Below are positions 12,201 to 23,005 of a stretch of DNA of 64,000 nt, in pieces. Within the stretch, counting starts at the first letter, position 1; every line of letters starts with the position of its first letter. Under the pieces are notes generated by a model. The model saw only the letters and a list, made by a program, of their open reading frames with translations. It ran no database searches and was not told the origin of the DNA. Made by a program: the position numbers and the translations under genes. Origin of the DNA: Haemaphysalis longicornis (lineage: Eukaryota; Arthropoda; Arachnida; Ixodida; Ixodidae); the NCBI GenBank assembly GCA_013339765.2, contig CM023449.1, forward strand, positions 207,594,794-207,658,793, given 5' to 3'.

Positions 12201-12970
12201 CCAGAACCATGAGCGTGCACACATCAATTTTTTCAGCGGAAGCGTATGGAATTTTACTGATTGTACGACACATCCTTGAAAATCACATTCCCAATTCCAT
12301 CATATATACAGATTCTTTGAGTGTTGTTCGCGCACTGTCATCGCACAAGCCCCCCAGAAACCACATAGTTAATCTTGTATTCTGCACTATCATGTCCGTG
12401 TATGCACAAAAGCATGAGGTGGTCCTCTGCTGGGTCCCAGGACACGCAGGGATCTCTGGGAACGAGTTGGCAGACGAGAGGGCCGGTGCGGCTGCACTCA
12501 GGAACACTGTGGACATTACAACGGTACCCTACACAGACCTCAAGCCACACATAAGACAACACCTGCGCAGAACATGGCAAACACACTGGGACGAACAGAC
12601 AGACAACAAACTACATGTAATAAAGCCACACTTGGGACGGTACACAACTGACTCACACAACAGACACACGGAAGTCGCCTTGGGTAGGCTGCGGATAGGG
12701 CACACCCATGCGACGCACTCGTATCTGCTGACGGGATCTTCTAGACCCCAGTGCGGCAGGTGCGGAGAGGCCCTATCCGTAGTGCACATACTAATCACAT
12801 GCAAGGCACTTCACACAACACGACACAAACACTTCAGAGAACTCTACAGACAACATATTCCCCTACATCCATCGTTTTTCCTAGGTGATGATGCCATTGT
12901 TTCCGTGAAACGTGTGTTTGAGTATTTGTCCGACGTCAAGTTTTTAAACCTCATCTCCTATCACGCATAA
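9244..12970 (+). pseudogene. LINE-2 ORF2: endonuclease, reverse transcriptase, RNase H (several frame breaks)
   Basis: Starts at the ATG at 9244 with IIQWNCRGL. Endonuclease motifs are CVQETHL, TGDLNAHNSLWG and GSDHFPTSL. After breaks near 10190 and 10550 the reverse transcriptase gives SAPGPDNITY, YRPIALTSCLCKLFEKM, FFDLEKAYDTAWR (10972), GVPQGGVLS and YVDD (11241-11252). Further breaks fall near 10700, 11190 and 11400. RNase H follows: FYSDASKTS, EAYGILL, IYTDSLSVV and VPGHAGISGNELADE, with the usual final aspartate. A terminal motif CGRCGEALSVVHILITC matches the C-x2-C-x8-H-x4-C motif of I-type LINEs. All catalytic residues I looked for are present, so the pieces look recently broken or mis-sequenced rather than anciently decayed. 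Confidence 0.85.
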
Positions 12971-13157
12971 TCATATCTGGCCCTATACACCAGCCATCAC
13001 CATTGCCGTTAATTGATTTTATTGTTATTTTGGCTTTAGTAGCCTATATTTTATTTTAGATACTTTTGTTTGGCGCTCTTTGCCCCAGTTGGCCTTGCGC
13101 CAAAAAACTCTAACGATCATCATCAATAAACGTTTTCCTCCTCCTCCTCCTCCTCCC
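12971..13157 (+). terminator. LINE-2 3' UTR with polyadenylation signal and (CTC)n tail
   Basis: T-rich UTR followed by GCGCTCTTTGCCCCAGTTGG and AATAAA at 13125-13130, then CGTTTTC and about seven CTC units. The element ends in a pyrimidine microsatellite rather than poly(A). Confidence 0.75.
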
Positions 13158-14407
13158 TTTATGAATCCTCGCAGCGAAAACAGATCAGTCTTCTAACGCT
13201 TGACAATCAGATCAGAAATCAATTGGACTTGGAGGACTACACAAAGGAATATTAAGAATCCGACGCAACAATTATTCCAACTAATTGGCTGCTGCAAGAG
13301 AAATTACTGAAAAGTGGCTACATCAGCACAGTGACTACAGACCCCCAAGACAGGAAAGAAAACTTCTTGGAGAAGTCGTGAAACCGCTCCTAAAGTTGCC
13401 TTCTTCCAAATGTCACGGAGCTTGCTACTGACCTCTTGAGTTCACTTTTATAAGCCAGTAGTCCAGGCCGACGAATCGCTGAGTGTAGAAATACCAGAGG
13501 TATCCTCAGAGTTCGCTGTATGCACTGTCAACTCTGCATCTTGTGTCACGTCGCAGCCGCAGATGGAGTTCTAACCACAGCGAAATGAAGAGCCTGGTGA
13601 ACCACGAACAGACCCCCTCGAGAATGTGACTGGAGATAGAGCATTCAGTTCTGACTTCTCTGGGTGCGAAGGTGCCATCGTGAACACCAGGTCAAATCGT
13701 CGCACGACAGAGAAACATATGCAGAGGTGAGAGTGCAACATCGGACTGTTCGACCTGAGGTGCAGAAAATACTTACAGCTGAATCCCAACAACGAAGAGG
13801 GCACCCATTCTCACGAAGAAGAGTGATATCGGTACCTGTTCTCGCCCGCTGGCGTAAACGGCGACCTATTCACGAGGAAATCCAGTCAGTCGAACGTTGC
13901 AAAGCACCTCCTCGCAAGATCACCCGGTATCTAACTCCGACTCTCGAAGCGAATTTTGTTGGACTTTCCTTGCCAGGGCTAAACAGAGCCGGGACAAGGA
14001 AGCTACATCCCTCATCAAAGCACCGGTGGAAAAGTAAATGGGGTCCGAGCTGAGATCGCTCGGATGAAAGGATCACAACTGTCGTCATTTATTTTTGAGG
14101 TCTTTCCTCCTCAGGTTATCTGCATGACTTCGCAAGAACCAGTGTCGCGGGAGAGAGTAATTCGAGGAAAGAAGACGACGACGAGCTTGGGACTATCAGC
14201 ACCATTAGCTAGTAGAAAAGAAAGGAGATTAAAGGAGTTCTGAGCGGCTGGTGCCTTTCTGCGTCATTTTGAACGCGCCATTTTTTTCTTGCGCGGCTGT
14301 AGCCTTCCAGCGGCATTTCGAAGACGCTATTTTTAAATGCAGATCATTTCAGTAACTCACGATGTCACCCGCGTTGACGTCAGTAGTCCGCACCGCACCC
14401 CTCCCTA
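13158..14407. other. No recognised gene
   Basis: Frames are short. The longest (13664-14053, plus strand, 129 codons) is basic and has no motif I know. Some pieces read like fragments of a decayed retroelement polyprotein in mixed frames, but I cannot name a family. Confidence 0.5.
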
Positions 14408-14541
14408 CTATATAAAAAAAAATACTATCCGGCGCCCGGTTTCGATCCCTCGACCCTGCGGGCGGAACGCAATGTACATGGTGCTCTACCCACTGCGCCA
14501 CAAAGCCGACACAGAATGGGACACTACGAACGCGCCTTATA
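14408..14541 (-). mobile_element. tRNA-derived SINE with T-rich tail, copy a
   Basis: On the minus strand there is an A-box-like TGGCGCAGTGGGTAGAGC (14483-14500) and a B-box-like GGGATCGAAACC (14438-14449), spaced as in a tRNA, then a T run at 14411-14421. The sequence that should pair with the acceptor stem is missing, so it is not a working tRNA gene. The head GGCGCGTTCGTAGTG recurs in the copy near 59.1 kb. Confidence 0.65.
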
Positions 14542-14560
14542 TCGTTGACTCATTCAAATT

Positions 14561-14590
14561 ACTGCTGACGAGCGCTCTCTCGTCAGCAGT
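14561..14590. repeat. Perfect 12 bp hairpin
   Basis: ACTGCTGACGAG, loop CGCTCT, CTCGTCAGCAGT. It lies 20 bases from the SINE head, outside any reading frame. A second inverted pair, GCCTCGAAAGCGC with its complement, sits at 14776-14823. Confidence 0.8.
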
Positions 14591-14899
14591 TGCCACAAGT
14601 GCAACAACATTAACGTAACGCAAACTACTTAACGTCGTGCGCCCCCGGAAATGCTCTGCATTTGATCGTGCCCCTCGCGAGGGGGATGTTTCACTGCGTC
14701 TTCTCTCGGTCGCGGGACCCGTGGCGCCATCTGGCGGAGGCGCGGCACAACTCGTAGCACTTTCTTTGAAAAAGCGCCTCGAAAGCGCGGCAAATATGAA
14801 ATAGGGATGACGCGCTTTCGAGGCAATCCGCCGACGCAGCTGCTTTGTGTACAGACTCGGCGGCGAGCGTCCCGGCATTCTGGTGCCGACCGAACCCCA

Positions 14900-15740
14900 T
14901 TTGTTTCAACTTTCATTAATGATGTTGCTTCTGCAATTCACAATTCTTTTTGTGTTTGTGTTTTTGTTGGGGTAATTGCAAACAGCGATTGCGGTGAAGG
15001 CTCCCTGGTATCTGTATTTCGCTGCGTCTACGTACACGACTAGTGTGTCTTTTTTGTGCTTCCTGTGGAAGGCGCGGGCTGATTGTTCCCTACCATCTGT
15101 GTGGTACGTGGGATTCATGTTGCGGGAGTGTGGTATGGCTATGATGTGAGTGTGGATATTATGGGGAATAGTTGTTCATCCTGATATAGGGTGTGGTAAC
15201 CTATTCTTAGGTTTTGTAGGATGTGCCTTCCTGTGCGGCTACGAGCGAGGCGTTCGTATTGTCCCATTAGGTTGGCTTTGACAAGTTCGCTGGCCTTGCT
15301 GTGAAGGCGTAACACTTGTAGTGCGGCAGTAGATGTGCCAGGGTGAAGACGTAGCGCCGCCTTGTAGGCGCGTCTAATGGGGGCGCCTATGTTGTGCGTT
15401 TATGCCGTTGTCAGCTTAAGGTATGGTGTGGAATAAACTATTCTGCTCACGACGCACGCTTGGAGTAGGCGGACGCTGTCCTGCTCGGTCAGGCCTGAGC
15501 GCTTACTGGTGACACTCTTGAGCAGACAATAAAGTTTGGTTTACATGCCGTTCTATCGCCTCTAGAAAGTTGGGATTTAAGTCTAGTAAATTTTATCTAG
15601 AGTCCAAGAACTCCGAGGGATGTGACCTCTGGGGTCTCTCTCCCTTCGATGTGGAGGTTGCTGTTGGATCGGAGTTGTTTTTTGTGGGTCGGAAGAATAA
15701 CTCAAACTTGGCTGCGGAGCAGGCAATGTCCGCTACGCCG
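14900..15740 (-). pseudogene. LINE ORF2 fragment: end of reverse transcriptase and start of RNase H
   Basis: Read on the minus strand in shifting frames, this gives DIACSAAKFELFF near 15735, then QDSVRLLQACVVSRIVYSTP, IRRAYKAALRLHPGTSTAAL and LVKANLMGQYERLARSRTGR, and finally VVYVDAAKYRYQGAFTAIAV near 14990. The order matches the thumb/connection region of an I-type reverse transcriptase followed by the first RNase H strand with its catalytic aspartate. Stops and frame changes are frequent. It is related to, but not the same family as, the LINE at 2.5 kb. Neither end of the element is present here. Confidence 0.7.
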
Positions 15741-17613
15741 CAGTAATGTCGTAATTAAAGCGCTAGAAGAACACCAAGAGCGGGAGAGGGAGAAACTTCT
15801 TTAAAGCAAGTATCTAAATTATCTGATGGGCCTAGAGTAGTAGTTTCGGCAGATGCATTTTGTGACCTCTTATTTTAAGTATCGAGTGTGTTTGTTGACT
15901 ACGATCTGAAAGCCTTTAGGATATAGAAACGTGCGTGCAGGTGTTGCAGGGTCTCTTTAATGTAAGTTGTAACTTTCGCCCCGTAAGCATAGGCAAAGCT
16001 CTGCAACGCTTGAGGAAGTCGCTGTTTTCAAAACGTGCCGCCAAACCACGTGGCGGAAATTCAAATGGAATGCTAGCGTGCAGACGTTTGCTTTTTGCAA
16101 GTAAGGGAAGTGTTCAACGTTGACTAGGGTGGATTTTGTCGTGAAATCTTTGATTTCACTATTTTATATCATTTGGCCATCGACAGCACTGATAGTGTTG
16201 AAATTTTCGCATCATTAGGTCAAGTTTTAGTTAGGGAAGTGCGCACTCTACCAACAGTCTGGAAACTTTAGGTGACCACACAGTAGCTGGGAGAAAATTG
16301 TCGTAATACATAAGGCGGTAAGGCGGGGGCGCCAAACCGACGGCAGCGTAAATGCGCATGACTACACTGATCACATATGATACTGAACATCTGGGGACAC
16401 GGTGTGGTTCTCTACGAAGCCTAGTAAAATAATCCTATCAAACAGATACACCGCTTACAGCCGGCTTTCACAGCGAGCAGTTACTTAACAAAAGAACTTT
16501 CTCGAAGTCTCAAGGTCTTTTGAACATTTTGCGGTGACAAGTTTCTGTTTATACAGCAATACACGCATGACGGCTTCTGGAACTATAATCGAAGCATCTG
16601 TTACACATGACATTGCGCAGAACATATTTTTTCCTTCAGAGCTAAATGTACATCAGAACTTTGTGCAACACACAAATATTTTTCAGCAATTGGTCACGAA
16701 ATGTCCACGACGTCCAGAAACGCTGAACATAGTAGAACAATTTGGAGACAGACCGTCATTTGTGCCAGCAAAATGGATGAGGCAACCATCCTTATAAAAA
16801 TGAGCCGTATCGACCTTCGTCGTCCTCTAATGTAGACACATGTCGCTAGCTTTACCTTATCAACGTTGATGCAATATCCGGCGACTCACCGCAAACGCCC
16901 CAGCTGTAACCAACACCGACTTAAAAGCGACATGTAACCGACACTAGCGTCTTTATTCCCGAGAATTCTTTAGACAGACTGAGGTTGCCGGTATACTGAG
17001 GTTGCCGCATGTGAAGTTCTTCCTAAATCAGGGTCGATGACACCATTGAAGTCGGGTGATGACCTTAGCTTTCTTCTCATGTTCCTCGTACCCGTGGGCT
17101 TTTGTTTTTATAACTTTCGCTGTACAGCGGGATGGTGCAGGCTTCTTGTGGCTTCCCCGTATAAGCTTCTCGAACAAGCCACATACGTTTCGGTCCCTTG
17201 GTGAATTTAGAAACCGGCGCAGCTGCGTTTCTCTGCACGCACGCGAGACCTCGCCCACTACAAACAGCCGGCCGCGCGGTTCTAGAGATACAGGGATTCT
17301 GGGACCGGGGTTAAAATTCGCTTATATTGCTTATGGTTCCCTTGGCGCACACCCACCACAGAGACGCCCAGGTGCAAGATGTGGTAAGCACGCTTGTACA
17401 TACATGCGAAAAGACCACTCATCGGGCGACAACACGAAGCTTGGCGCTCTAATGCTTCTGTTAACACTTGTGCAATCAGGCAAAATTGGACCTTTTGTGT
17501 CAGTAGCCGCGCTTGCCTGTGCAGCGTCCTACACAAGAGGTCCGAACGCTTGCACACAGACGAGTACGTGTCGTCGTGGTTAAGTGGATAACCCGTTACG
17601 AAACTTTGATGTC

Positions 17614-17617
<4 letters not shown>
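15741..17617. other. No recognised gene
   Basis: Contains only unremarkable frames, including an 87-codon one at 16534-16797 and a 175-codon one at 17056-17583 on the plus strand. The latter is Cys/Ser-rich, overlaps a long frame on the other strand and has no motif I recognise. I treat both as chance frames. Confidence 0.5.
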
Positions 17618-17655
<38 letters not shown>

Positions 17656-17755
17656 ACTTTATTGTCTGCCCGGTATGAGATCTAGGGAAAAGGAAGAGGT
17701 TGGAGATGCTCCTCCCTCCACTTCCCCAGAGCTTTTTTTTTACCATGAGAAGAGC
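17618..17755 (-). mobile_element. 3' tail of a minus-strand LINE with (GA)n
   Basis: A (GA)n run at 17618-17653 is followed by ATAACTTTATTGTCTGCCCG. On the minus strand this reads as a 3' UTR ending CAGACAATAAAGTTATTCTC then (TC)n, the same arrangement of AATAAA plus a pyrimidine microsatellite seen in the LINE tails at 13.1 and 25.96 kb. No coding part remains; the adjoining pogo element starts at 17756. Confidence 0.6.
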
Positions 17756-17782
17756 TACCGTATAAACCGGAATATAGGTCGA
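17756..17782 (+). repeat. Left TIR of the pogo element
   Basis: Starts TACCGTATAAACCGGAATAT, with the TA target dinucleotide included. Confidence 0.85.
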
Positions 17783-18022
17783 GTTTTTTTCCAAAAAAAT
17801 CCGCACAAAAGTCACCCCTCGTCTTATATAGCGGTCATTGGCAGAATGTAAATCGTTGTCTGTCAACAATGTGCAAGCGCAGTCCCCTCGCCATTGCCAT
17901 TCGTGTCGGACTGCTCTCTCGCACTATCAGGCCTTTATTTGATTTCGCTTTTCTATAGTTTTTCGTCTATTACTTGTTTATTTTGAGTGCGTGCGTACAT
18001 TTCTGTACGTCTCTGTTCCGAG

Positions 18023-18484
18023 ATGAGTGGCGGCAGTCAACGCCAGTTCACCGCGGCGTTTAGGCTGACGGCGATTGAGTCACCGAGCAGAATGGAAGTT
18101 TGCGGTACTGGCGGAGCCAGAAAGCTAAGCTGTGCGCGTGCAACCCCCGAACCGATCGTTCCGTGGACGTCAGACGGGTGCACCCCGAGTTGGAGAACAA
18201 AGTGGCGGACTTCGTCCGGGAACTTCGCTCACGATCGCTCCGGAGGCCATGCGCGGACGGGCTCTGCGAACTGTACAATGAGTGGATAGCCGGCGACAAC
18301 AAAAGACCTATACGTGCCGGTTGCGACCGTGTCAAGCTGGGTGTCCTTCTCTGGGCAGTCGCTGCCCGACGACATGGTTACACGAGCGTTCAGGAAGTGC
18401 TCCATCAGCAACGCGCCTGATGGCATGGAAGATGACAGTGCGAAGCAGTCATCCTTGAACGACTCTGAGAGCTCGGACGAGTGA
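18023..18484 (+). pseudogene. pogo/Tigger-like transposase remnant: N-terminal HTH and C-terminal tail, DDE core missing
   Basis: The ATG at 18023 gives MSGGSQRQFTAAFRLTAIES, the start of a CENP-B/pogo-type helix-turn-helix protein. After a frame change near 18095 it continues RYWRSQKAKLCACNP and VHPELENKVADFVRELRSRS, the second DNA-binding segment. It then jumps directly to LCELYNEWIAG and, after another frame change near 18355, to FRKCSISNAPDGMEDD and an acidic tail ending SSDE before the stop at 18482-18484. The tail resembles the C-termini of arthropod pogo transposases as I remember them. The aspartates of the DDE domain are absent, so it cannot cut DNA; a DNA-binding peptide could in principle be made, but the frame breaks argue against it. 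Confidence 0.75.
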
Positions 18485-18622
18485 CTTCGGCATGCATAGT
18501 GAGTGGCAGTTGATGGACGGGAGTCGAAAATAAATATAGACATTGTGAGTGCGTTTCTGTGCCGAATTATTTTTTTGTCAACTTTTCCCACCTCAAGGTA
18601 GGGGGTCGACCTATATACTGGG

Positions 18623-18649
18623 TCGACCTATAATCCGGTTTATACGGTA
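18623..18649 (-). repeat. Right TIR of the pogo element
   Basis: Ends ATCCGGTTTATACGGTA, the reverse complement of the left TIR with one mismatch in 27. Confidence 0.85.
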
Positions 18650-20689
18650 CGAGTCCCCCGGGGGCCACGTATACCGCCGCCAAATATATACTAACTTCCG
18701 CCAAATGCAGTCGCTGCTCCCTAACCGGTGTAAACACTCGCCGAAGGAGCCAAAGTGAGCGATAGTTAAACCAATTTTTCCAGGACCTGTACCAGCAAGA
18801 GGCTTAGTTAATGCAAGTATTCATGTGTAGCTAATAAAGCACTTCTTTGAGTGCTTTGCTCACAACGACAGCGAGTAAAAGACTTGCCCGACAATAGCCG
18901 GAACGAAAGCTTTGATGGCGACACAATTCTGTACGACTGGCGTTCCCAAAAGAAGAAAGCCTCGAATTCGAAAAAAAAAAACCTCTGCGAAGGGGGAAAT
19001 GATAGAAAAATATATCAAGAATTTGTTGCCGCCGGTCTGCTTTCAGTGGGCTTGTGGCTAGGAATATTGTCTCAGTGATTAGACATAATTTAGGTGAACA
19101 TAATTACGCTCCAATAGCAATGGCGTGACCTCACAACTTCGGGTGAAGTCATGACTACACTTGGCACTAAAAAGTTAACTGGAAGCGGGATAACGATCGC
19201 GAACATAAGGAGGACTTCGTGTGAACTATTCTGCTATATTCGTTTGATAGACCAAGTAGCGCAGACTCTCGCCTGTAGGGACAAAAGGCCGACCGCAATC
19301 GCAGGCTTTTCCAAGCATCAAAGTGTTGACATGCCCTTCTGCATCTCAACTGCAGTCTACTGTTGTCATTTTTCACCTTCCCTATTCTGAACTTACATCA
19401 ATTTGAACTGAGATGCGTACCTCTGTGGTTGGAACTAACCATCTTTACTGTAACTAAATCTGCGGCTACCTCGACAAATTGATTTGTACGCAAATACTTG
19501 AGTATTGTAGATAAATTTAATGAATTAATGAATGAATAGATAAAATGAGTGAAATATTGTAGATATTGTAGATAAAATAAGATGAAAGGAACTCACACAG
19601 ATTCATTGCAGCGAAATGACAACAGAAAATCGCTCGAGAGAAAACTTTCAACTATGAACGGAGCTTCGTATTGAGAGAATAGAACGGCTCTTTGTTTCTC
19701 TTGTGTGGACCCCCGGAGTAAAAAAAAAAAATCTCAGTGCACTTTAAGCCATTCACGGAGGTGGAATCTGCGTCCCATTGCGGCGTTACCACGCGGCAGG
19801 GAGGCCGACGTCGGCCTGATCACCCAACAAACGTACCAGTACTCCGTACGCGAAAGGTCCAACATTGTGGGCCCGCACCATGCATGTAGCGATGTCGTCT
19901 GCTTTCGGAGGTCATCTTCCCCCATCGGATATACAGGAATATGAGGGCTAGGAGGTGCATATATGTTGTCGCTTGGGAACCATCCAAGCCGGACCAGTGG
20001 GAGAGCACTCGGCACAAGCGACGGGGAGAAACGGTGCCGCCCCGAATGGGCCCCAAAGCTATCGTCATTGGCACTGTAGGCGACTGTGCCATGAGGAGCC
20101 CTTGAATTTTATTATCGGCTAGGAGGGTAAAATTCTGCTATCCTTACAGTAATCGTCAGGTGAGTTTTGCAGCGTTGTCATTTCTTGTTCCCTTCCGTAG
20201 AAATACATTCAGGCGTTAATATGTAAAGTTACTTTCGTTTCTACTGCAACCTCTGTGTCTGCCGCTCTCGTGAACCTAGCATCCCTTGTAGTGGCTGTTG
20301 TTACCAGTGTCACAGGAAGTATTGTAAGGAGATCTTGACCAGCGTAGAGAGATGGACGCAGGAAATCCGTTGACGGGTTTAACAAAACCCACATTTAATG
20401 CATACTCGAAAAACCCCAACGCAAGGCAATCAGGAAATCAATTCCACACAACTGATAAACGATCCGACCTCTAACTAACATCCCGCCCGACACTCATAAT
20501 CAATCGAACCCAAAAGTCGCTACAATAAAGTTCATGTACAGTTCAATCCAAGGACCCCTGTCCCCACTTCACTAATTATTCATCCTCTCTTGATAAGTAG
20601 TATAAACAACCATTCCCTAGTTAGTTCATATATTACGTGTCCCTACTGGACTGGCCAACCCCGGTCATCGGCGCTGCCGTGTCGCACCC
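18650..20689. other. No recognised gene
   Basis: AT-rich to mixed sequence with short frames only. The motif ATTGTAGATAAA recurs near 19504-19575. Nothing here supports a coding or RNA gene. Confidence 0.6.
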
Positions 20690-21602
20690 TTGCGTGGTCG
20701 CCACTCGGTGGTAGCCGTCGTCGTCTTTGTTGATGCCGGCGTTCGATGCGCGCGGTCGTTCCTTGGACGGCGTGGACTCCGCGCGTACCGACGTCTTTCC
20801 TCGGTGGCTAACCCCTGGTACCCGCTACCGCTGGAGGTCCCAGGTAGGTCTCGGCACGAATGTAGCCCTTCAGGACCGTCGAAGCGAAGGTCGACGGAGC
20901 GTGGACGAAGAACAGCTGGTTCCCGACCGATGCCTCTTGGGCCACCAAGACACAGGTTGGTGGAGCGCCCAGGACACCGCAGCCGATGCGAGGTCGGCCC
21001 GCTTCTCTCCAGGCTCGAATGGCATGGTCGATGGCCTCACCACGTCCCCATGGCTCGTTCCTCATGTGCTTCTTCCGCCTCCTTGTTCCGTGCTTCCTCC
21101 CTTTTCCTTGTGCGCCCTGCTTTTGAACCCTCCGGGCTTGATCGCGGCACACTCTGATTGGCTCCTTGCCTTTTCGTGTCCATATTTTGCCATCTCGCCG
21201 CTTGTCTCCTGCGTGGCGTTCTGTGACTGGCTGACCAGTGCGCTACCATATTTGGCCATGATGCCTCGGTATTTAGGCGTGGCGTTCGTTCACTGGTGCC
21301 TTCCTGGCGCGCACTTCAAATTTCCGTTTCTTTGTTCGTTTTTTTTTTCGCGGGGGGTTTTGATGTATCTCTTCTATGGGGGTGCCCTTGACACATGTCA
21401 ATCACAGCCTCCATTTATTGGGTTTGATAAGGCTGACTACCACGCCCCAGTCGGCCGAGTGTCGGTGCACTCAAAAAATACAAATTGCTGCGTACACAAT
21501 CGTTATCGACATGCTCAACAAGGAAGTCGATTTTTAGGCAACAGTAATTCTCCTTTCCACGAAATTTGTACGTGTTCCAATGAGAGGGGTGACTTTTAAT
21601 CA
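20690..21602 (+). other. Unrecognised long open stretch, probably repeat-derived
   Basis: Plus-strand frames of 155 and 288 codons (the longer from the ATG at 20733 to 21599) overlap open frames on the minus strand over a GC-rich region. The predicted proteins have no signal peptide, domain or motif I recognise; the middle is rich in Leu, Phe, Cys and Pro. Open frames on both strands and in several phases are expected in GC-rich DNA, so I do not call a gene. The upstream part (20370-20400) has a small palindrome, GGGTTTAACAAAACCC. Confidence 0.35.
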
Positions 21603-21744
21603 GTGTATATTTTGCCGAACCTTTCTAAGCCTCACTGAAGGCGTTCCATGTCGCGCTAAAGCACACTGAAGGAAAGCCAAACTGCGCAATGCGTTTCACA
21701 AAACAATGACGATGATAAGCGAAGGCACATCACGTACCTGTAGA
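21603..21744. other. No recognised gene
   Basis: Short non-coding gap; nothing seen. Confidence 0.6.
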
Positions 21745-21905
21745 AAAAACGCCACCCGTGTTCAGAATCGTACCTGGCTCCCTCCTGCTATAAAGCTGAC
21801 GTCTGTGCGAATGCGCCCTTTCGACACGGTCTAAGCCGTCTGTATTTCGGACTTTGACTTTGACTCAGGCTGCATGGGTGAAAGCTTCGTGTTTTAACCA
21901 TCTTT
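21745..21905 (-). mobile_element. tRNA-like T-tailed repeat, third copy of the 55.0/61.0 kb family
   Basis: Shares an A run, then (T)CAGAATCG..CCTGGCTCC, AAGC(T/C)GACGTCT and further on GAAAGCTTCG with the copies at 54.96 and 60.94 kb. On the minus strand this gives a degenerate tRNA-like segment followed by a T run. It is the most diverged of the three copies. Confidence 0.45.
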
Positions 21906-22744
21906 CTCTTAAGAAATTTGTGCTTTGATTTTTCAAGCGAGTAGGCGGTAACTATGACGCGGGCACTTTGCACAACCGGCGAAAATTAGGGGAGATGTGA
22001 ATCTAATGGATGGGTAACAAAAACAGAAGCTACAAGATTGTGTCCCCAAAATCATGCCTTATTTGCTAGGCAATTAATGGCTTCCCCTTAAATTCACTGT
22101 AAGTAGAACAATAAATGTTGTACTTTACTACGTACTACCCACCACCGTCTAAAATCCAACGGTCATTCCCCCATATTGTTCGACGTATTTTCTGAAACGT
22201 AATAGAGTTCGTGGCATTCATTCATTCTATAAACCACCGTAATATCTGTGCTCAGAATTGGGCAACACTCACACATGAATATCCAAGAACACCAGAACGG
22301 TCCAATTAAATGGGCTTTCTGCGAAACAAATGCCCCGACTCACCCTTCAATTATGAGAAACGTCGCAAGTAAAATTGCGTCGTTGGACAAAACAAGAAAA
22401 GAAATACTCCATCCAGTGGTCATTTGAGGAACAGGCATCATGGCAACACTACAAGACATGTTTATTTAAACAAAAAAATTTAAAAAATGTCCTATAGTAC
22501 AGAAGTTTTGCTTCGCATGCACCCGCGCCCCTTCGTCTCTGGCGCTCCTAGAATGCAAGAAAGCAAAACAAAAATACGGGCTAACATATCAGAGACGCAC
22601 ACAGAGAGACAGTGAGTAAGAGAAACAGGTAGATTATTTCCGCTCAAGAAAAATGGTAAGAGCCCCCTTCATAAACGAGTACATACAAATAAATTTGAGC
22701 ACAGCAACAACATTTACACATTGCCACGTAGACGGCTGAAATAA
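21906..22744. other. No recognised gene
   Basis: AT-rich, short frames only. Nothing specific seen. Confidence 0.6.
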
Positions 22745-22940
22745 CCCGCCGCGGTGGCTCAGCGACAAAGGCGTTGCGCTGCTGAGCACGGGGACGCGGG
22801 TTCGATTCCCGGCCGCAGCGGTCGCTTTTCTGATGGAGGCGAAAAGCAAAAAGGCCCATTTGTACGAGATTTCGGCGCACGTTTAAGATACCCAGGCGGT
22901 CAAAATTAATCCGGAACCCTCCACTACGGCGCGCCCCATC
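22745..22940 (+). mobile_element. Ruka-like tRNA-derived SINE
   Basis: The head CCCGCCGCGGTGGCTCAGCG contains a pol III A box (from 22755), and GGTTCGATTCC at 22799-22809 is a B box. The body runs TTTTCTGATGGAGGCGAAAA, then GATACCCAGGCGGTCAAAAT and CCGGAACCCTCCACTACGGC. This order matches my memory of Ruka, a tick SINE. The usual tail is replaced by CTTGTTCC repeats. Being tRNA-derived, it would be transcribed by pol III from the internal boxes. Confidence 0.8.
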
Positions 22941-23005
22941 GCCTTGTTCCGTGCTTGTTCCCTTGTTCCGTCCTTGTTCCGTGCCTTGTTCCCCGCCTTG
23001 TTCCA
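22941..23005 (+). repeat. CTTGTTCC minisatellite at the SINE tail
   Basis: Six copies of (C)TTGTTCC at 10-12 base spacing, immediately after the SINE body. It probably arose by slippage at the SINE 3' end. Confidence 0.7.

Larger units (their letters stand above)
7600..13157 (+). mobile_element. I-superfamily non-LTR retrotransposon, copy 2 (full-length but frameshifted)
   Basis: A complete set of LINE parts: leader, ORF1 with three CCHC knuckles, ORF2 with endonuclease, reverse transcriptase, RNase H and C-terminal zinc motif, then a 3' UTR with AATAAA at 13125-13130 and a (CTC)n tail at 13137-13157. It belongs to a different family from the upstream LINE, because protein identity is low by eye, but the two share AATAAACGTTTTC at the 3' end. 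About eight frame breaks make it non-functional as read. It starts within about 20 bases of the upstream LINE's tail. Confidence 0.85.
17756..18649 (+). mobile_element. Internally deleted pogo-type (Tc1/mariner superfamily) DNA transposon
   Basis: Bounded by TA and matching terminal inverted repeats of about 27 bp. The left end begins TACCGTATAAACCGGA; the right end is its reverse complement with one mismatch. The interior keeps the two ends of a transposase gene but not the catalytic middle. The length (~0.9 kb) and structure suggest a derivative that could only move with help from a full-length relative. Confidence 0.8.

Noticed and set aside
13158..14230. A decayed LTR retrotransposon polyprotein
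   Set aside because: Some pieces looked gag/pol-like in mixed frames, but no catalytic or zinc motif could be shown.
14408..14541. A tRNA gene
   Set aside because: A and B boxes are present but the 3' acceptor strand does not pair with the 5' one, and a related copy lies at 59.0 kb; a SINE fits better.
17056..17583. A 175-codon frame
   Set aside because: A 195-codon frame overlaps it on the other strand, no motif is recognised, and the minus frame runs through a (GA)n run.
20733..21599. A 288-codon frame that could be a gene
   Set aside because: No domain, signal or codon pattern; overlapping frames are open on the other strand in the same GC-rich block.
22745..22815. A tRNA gene at the A/B boxes
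   Set aside because: The downstream body is the SINE body repeated at 38.4 and 59.7 kb.
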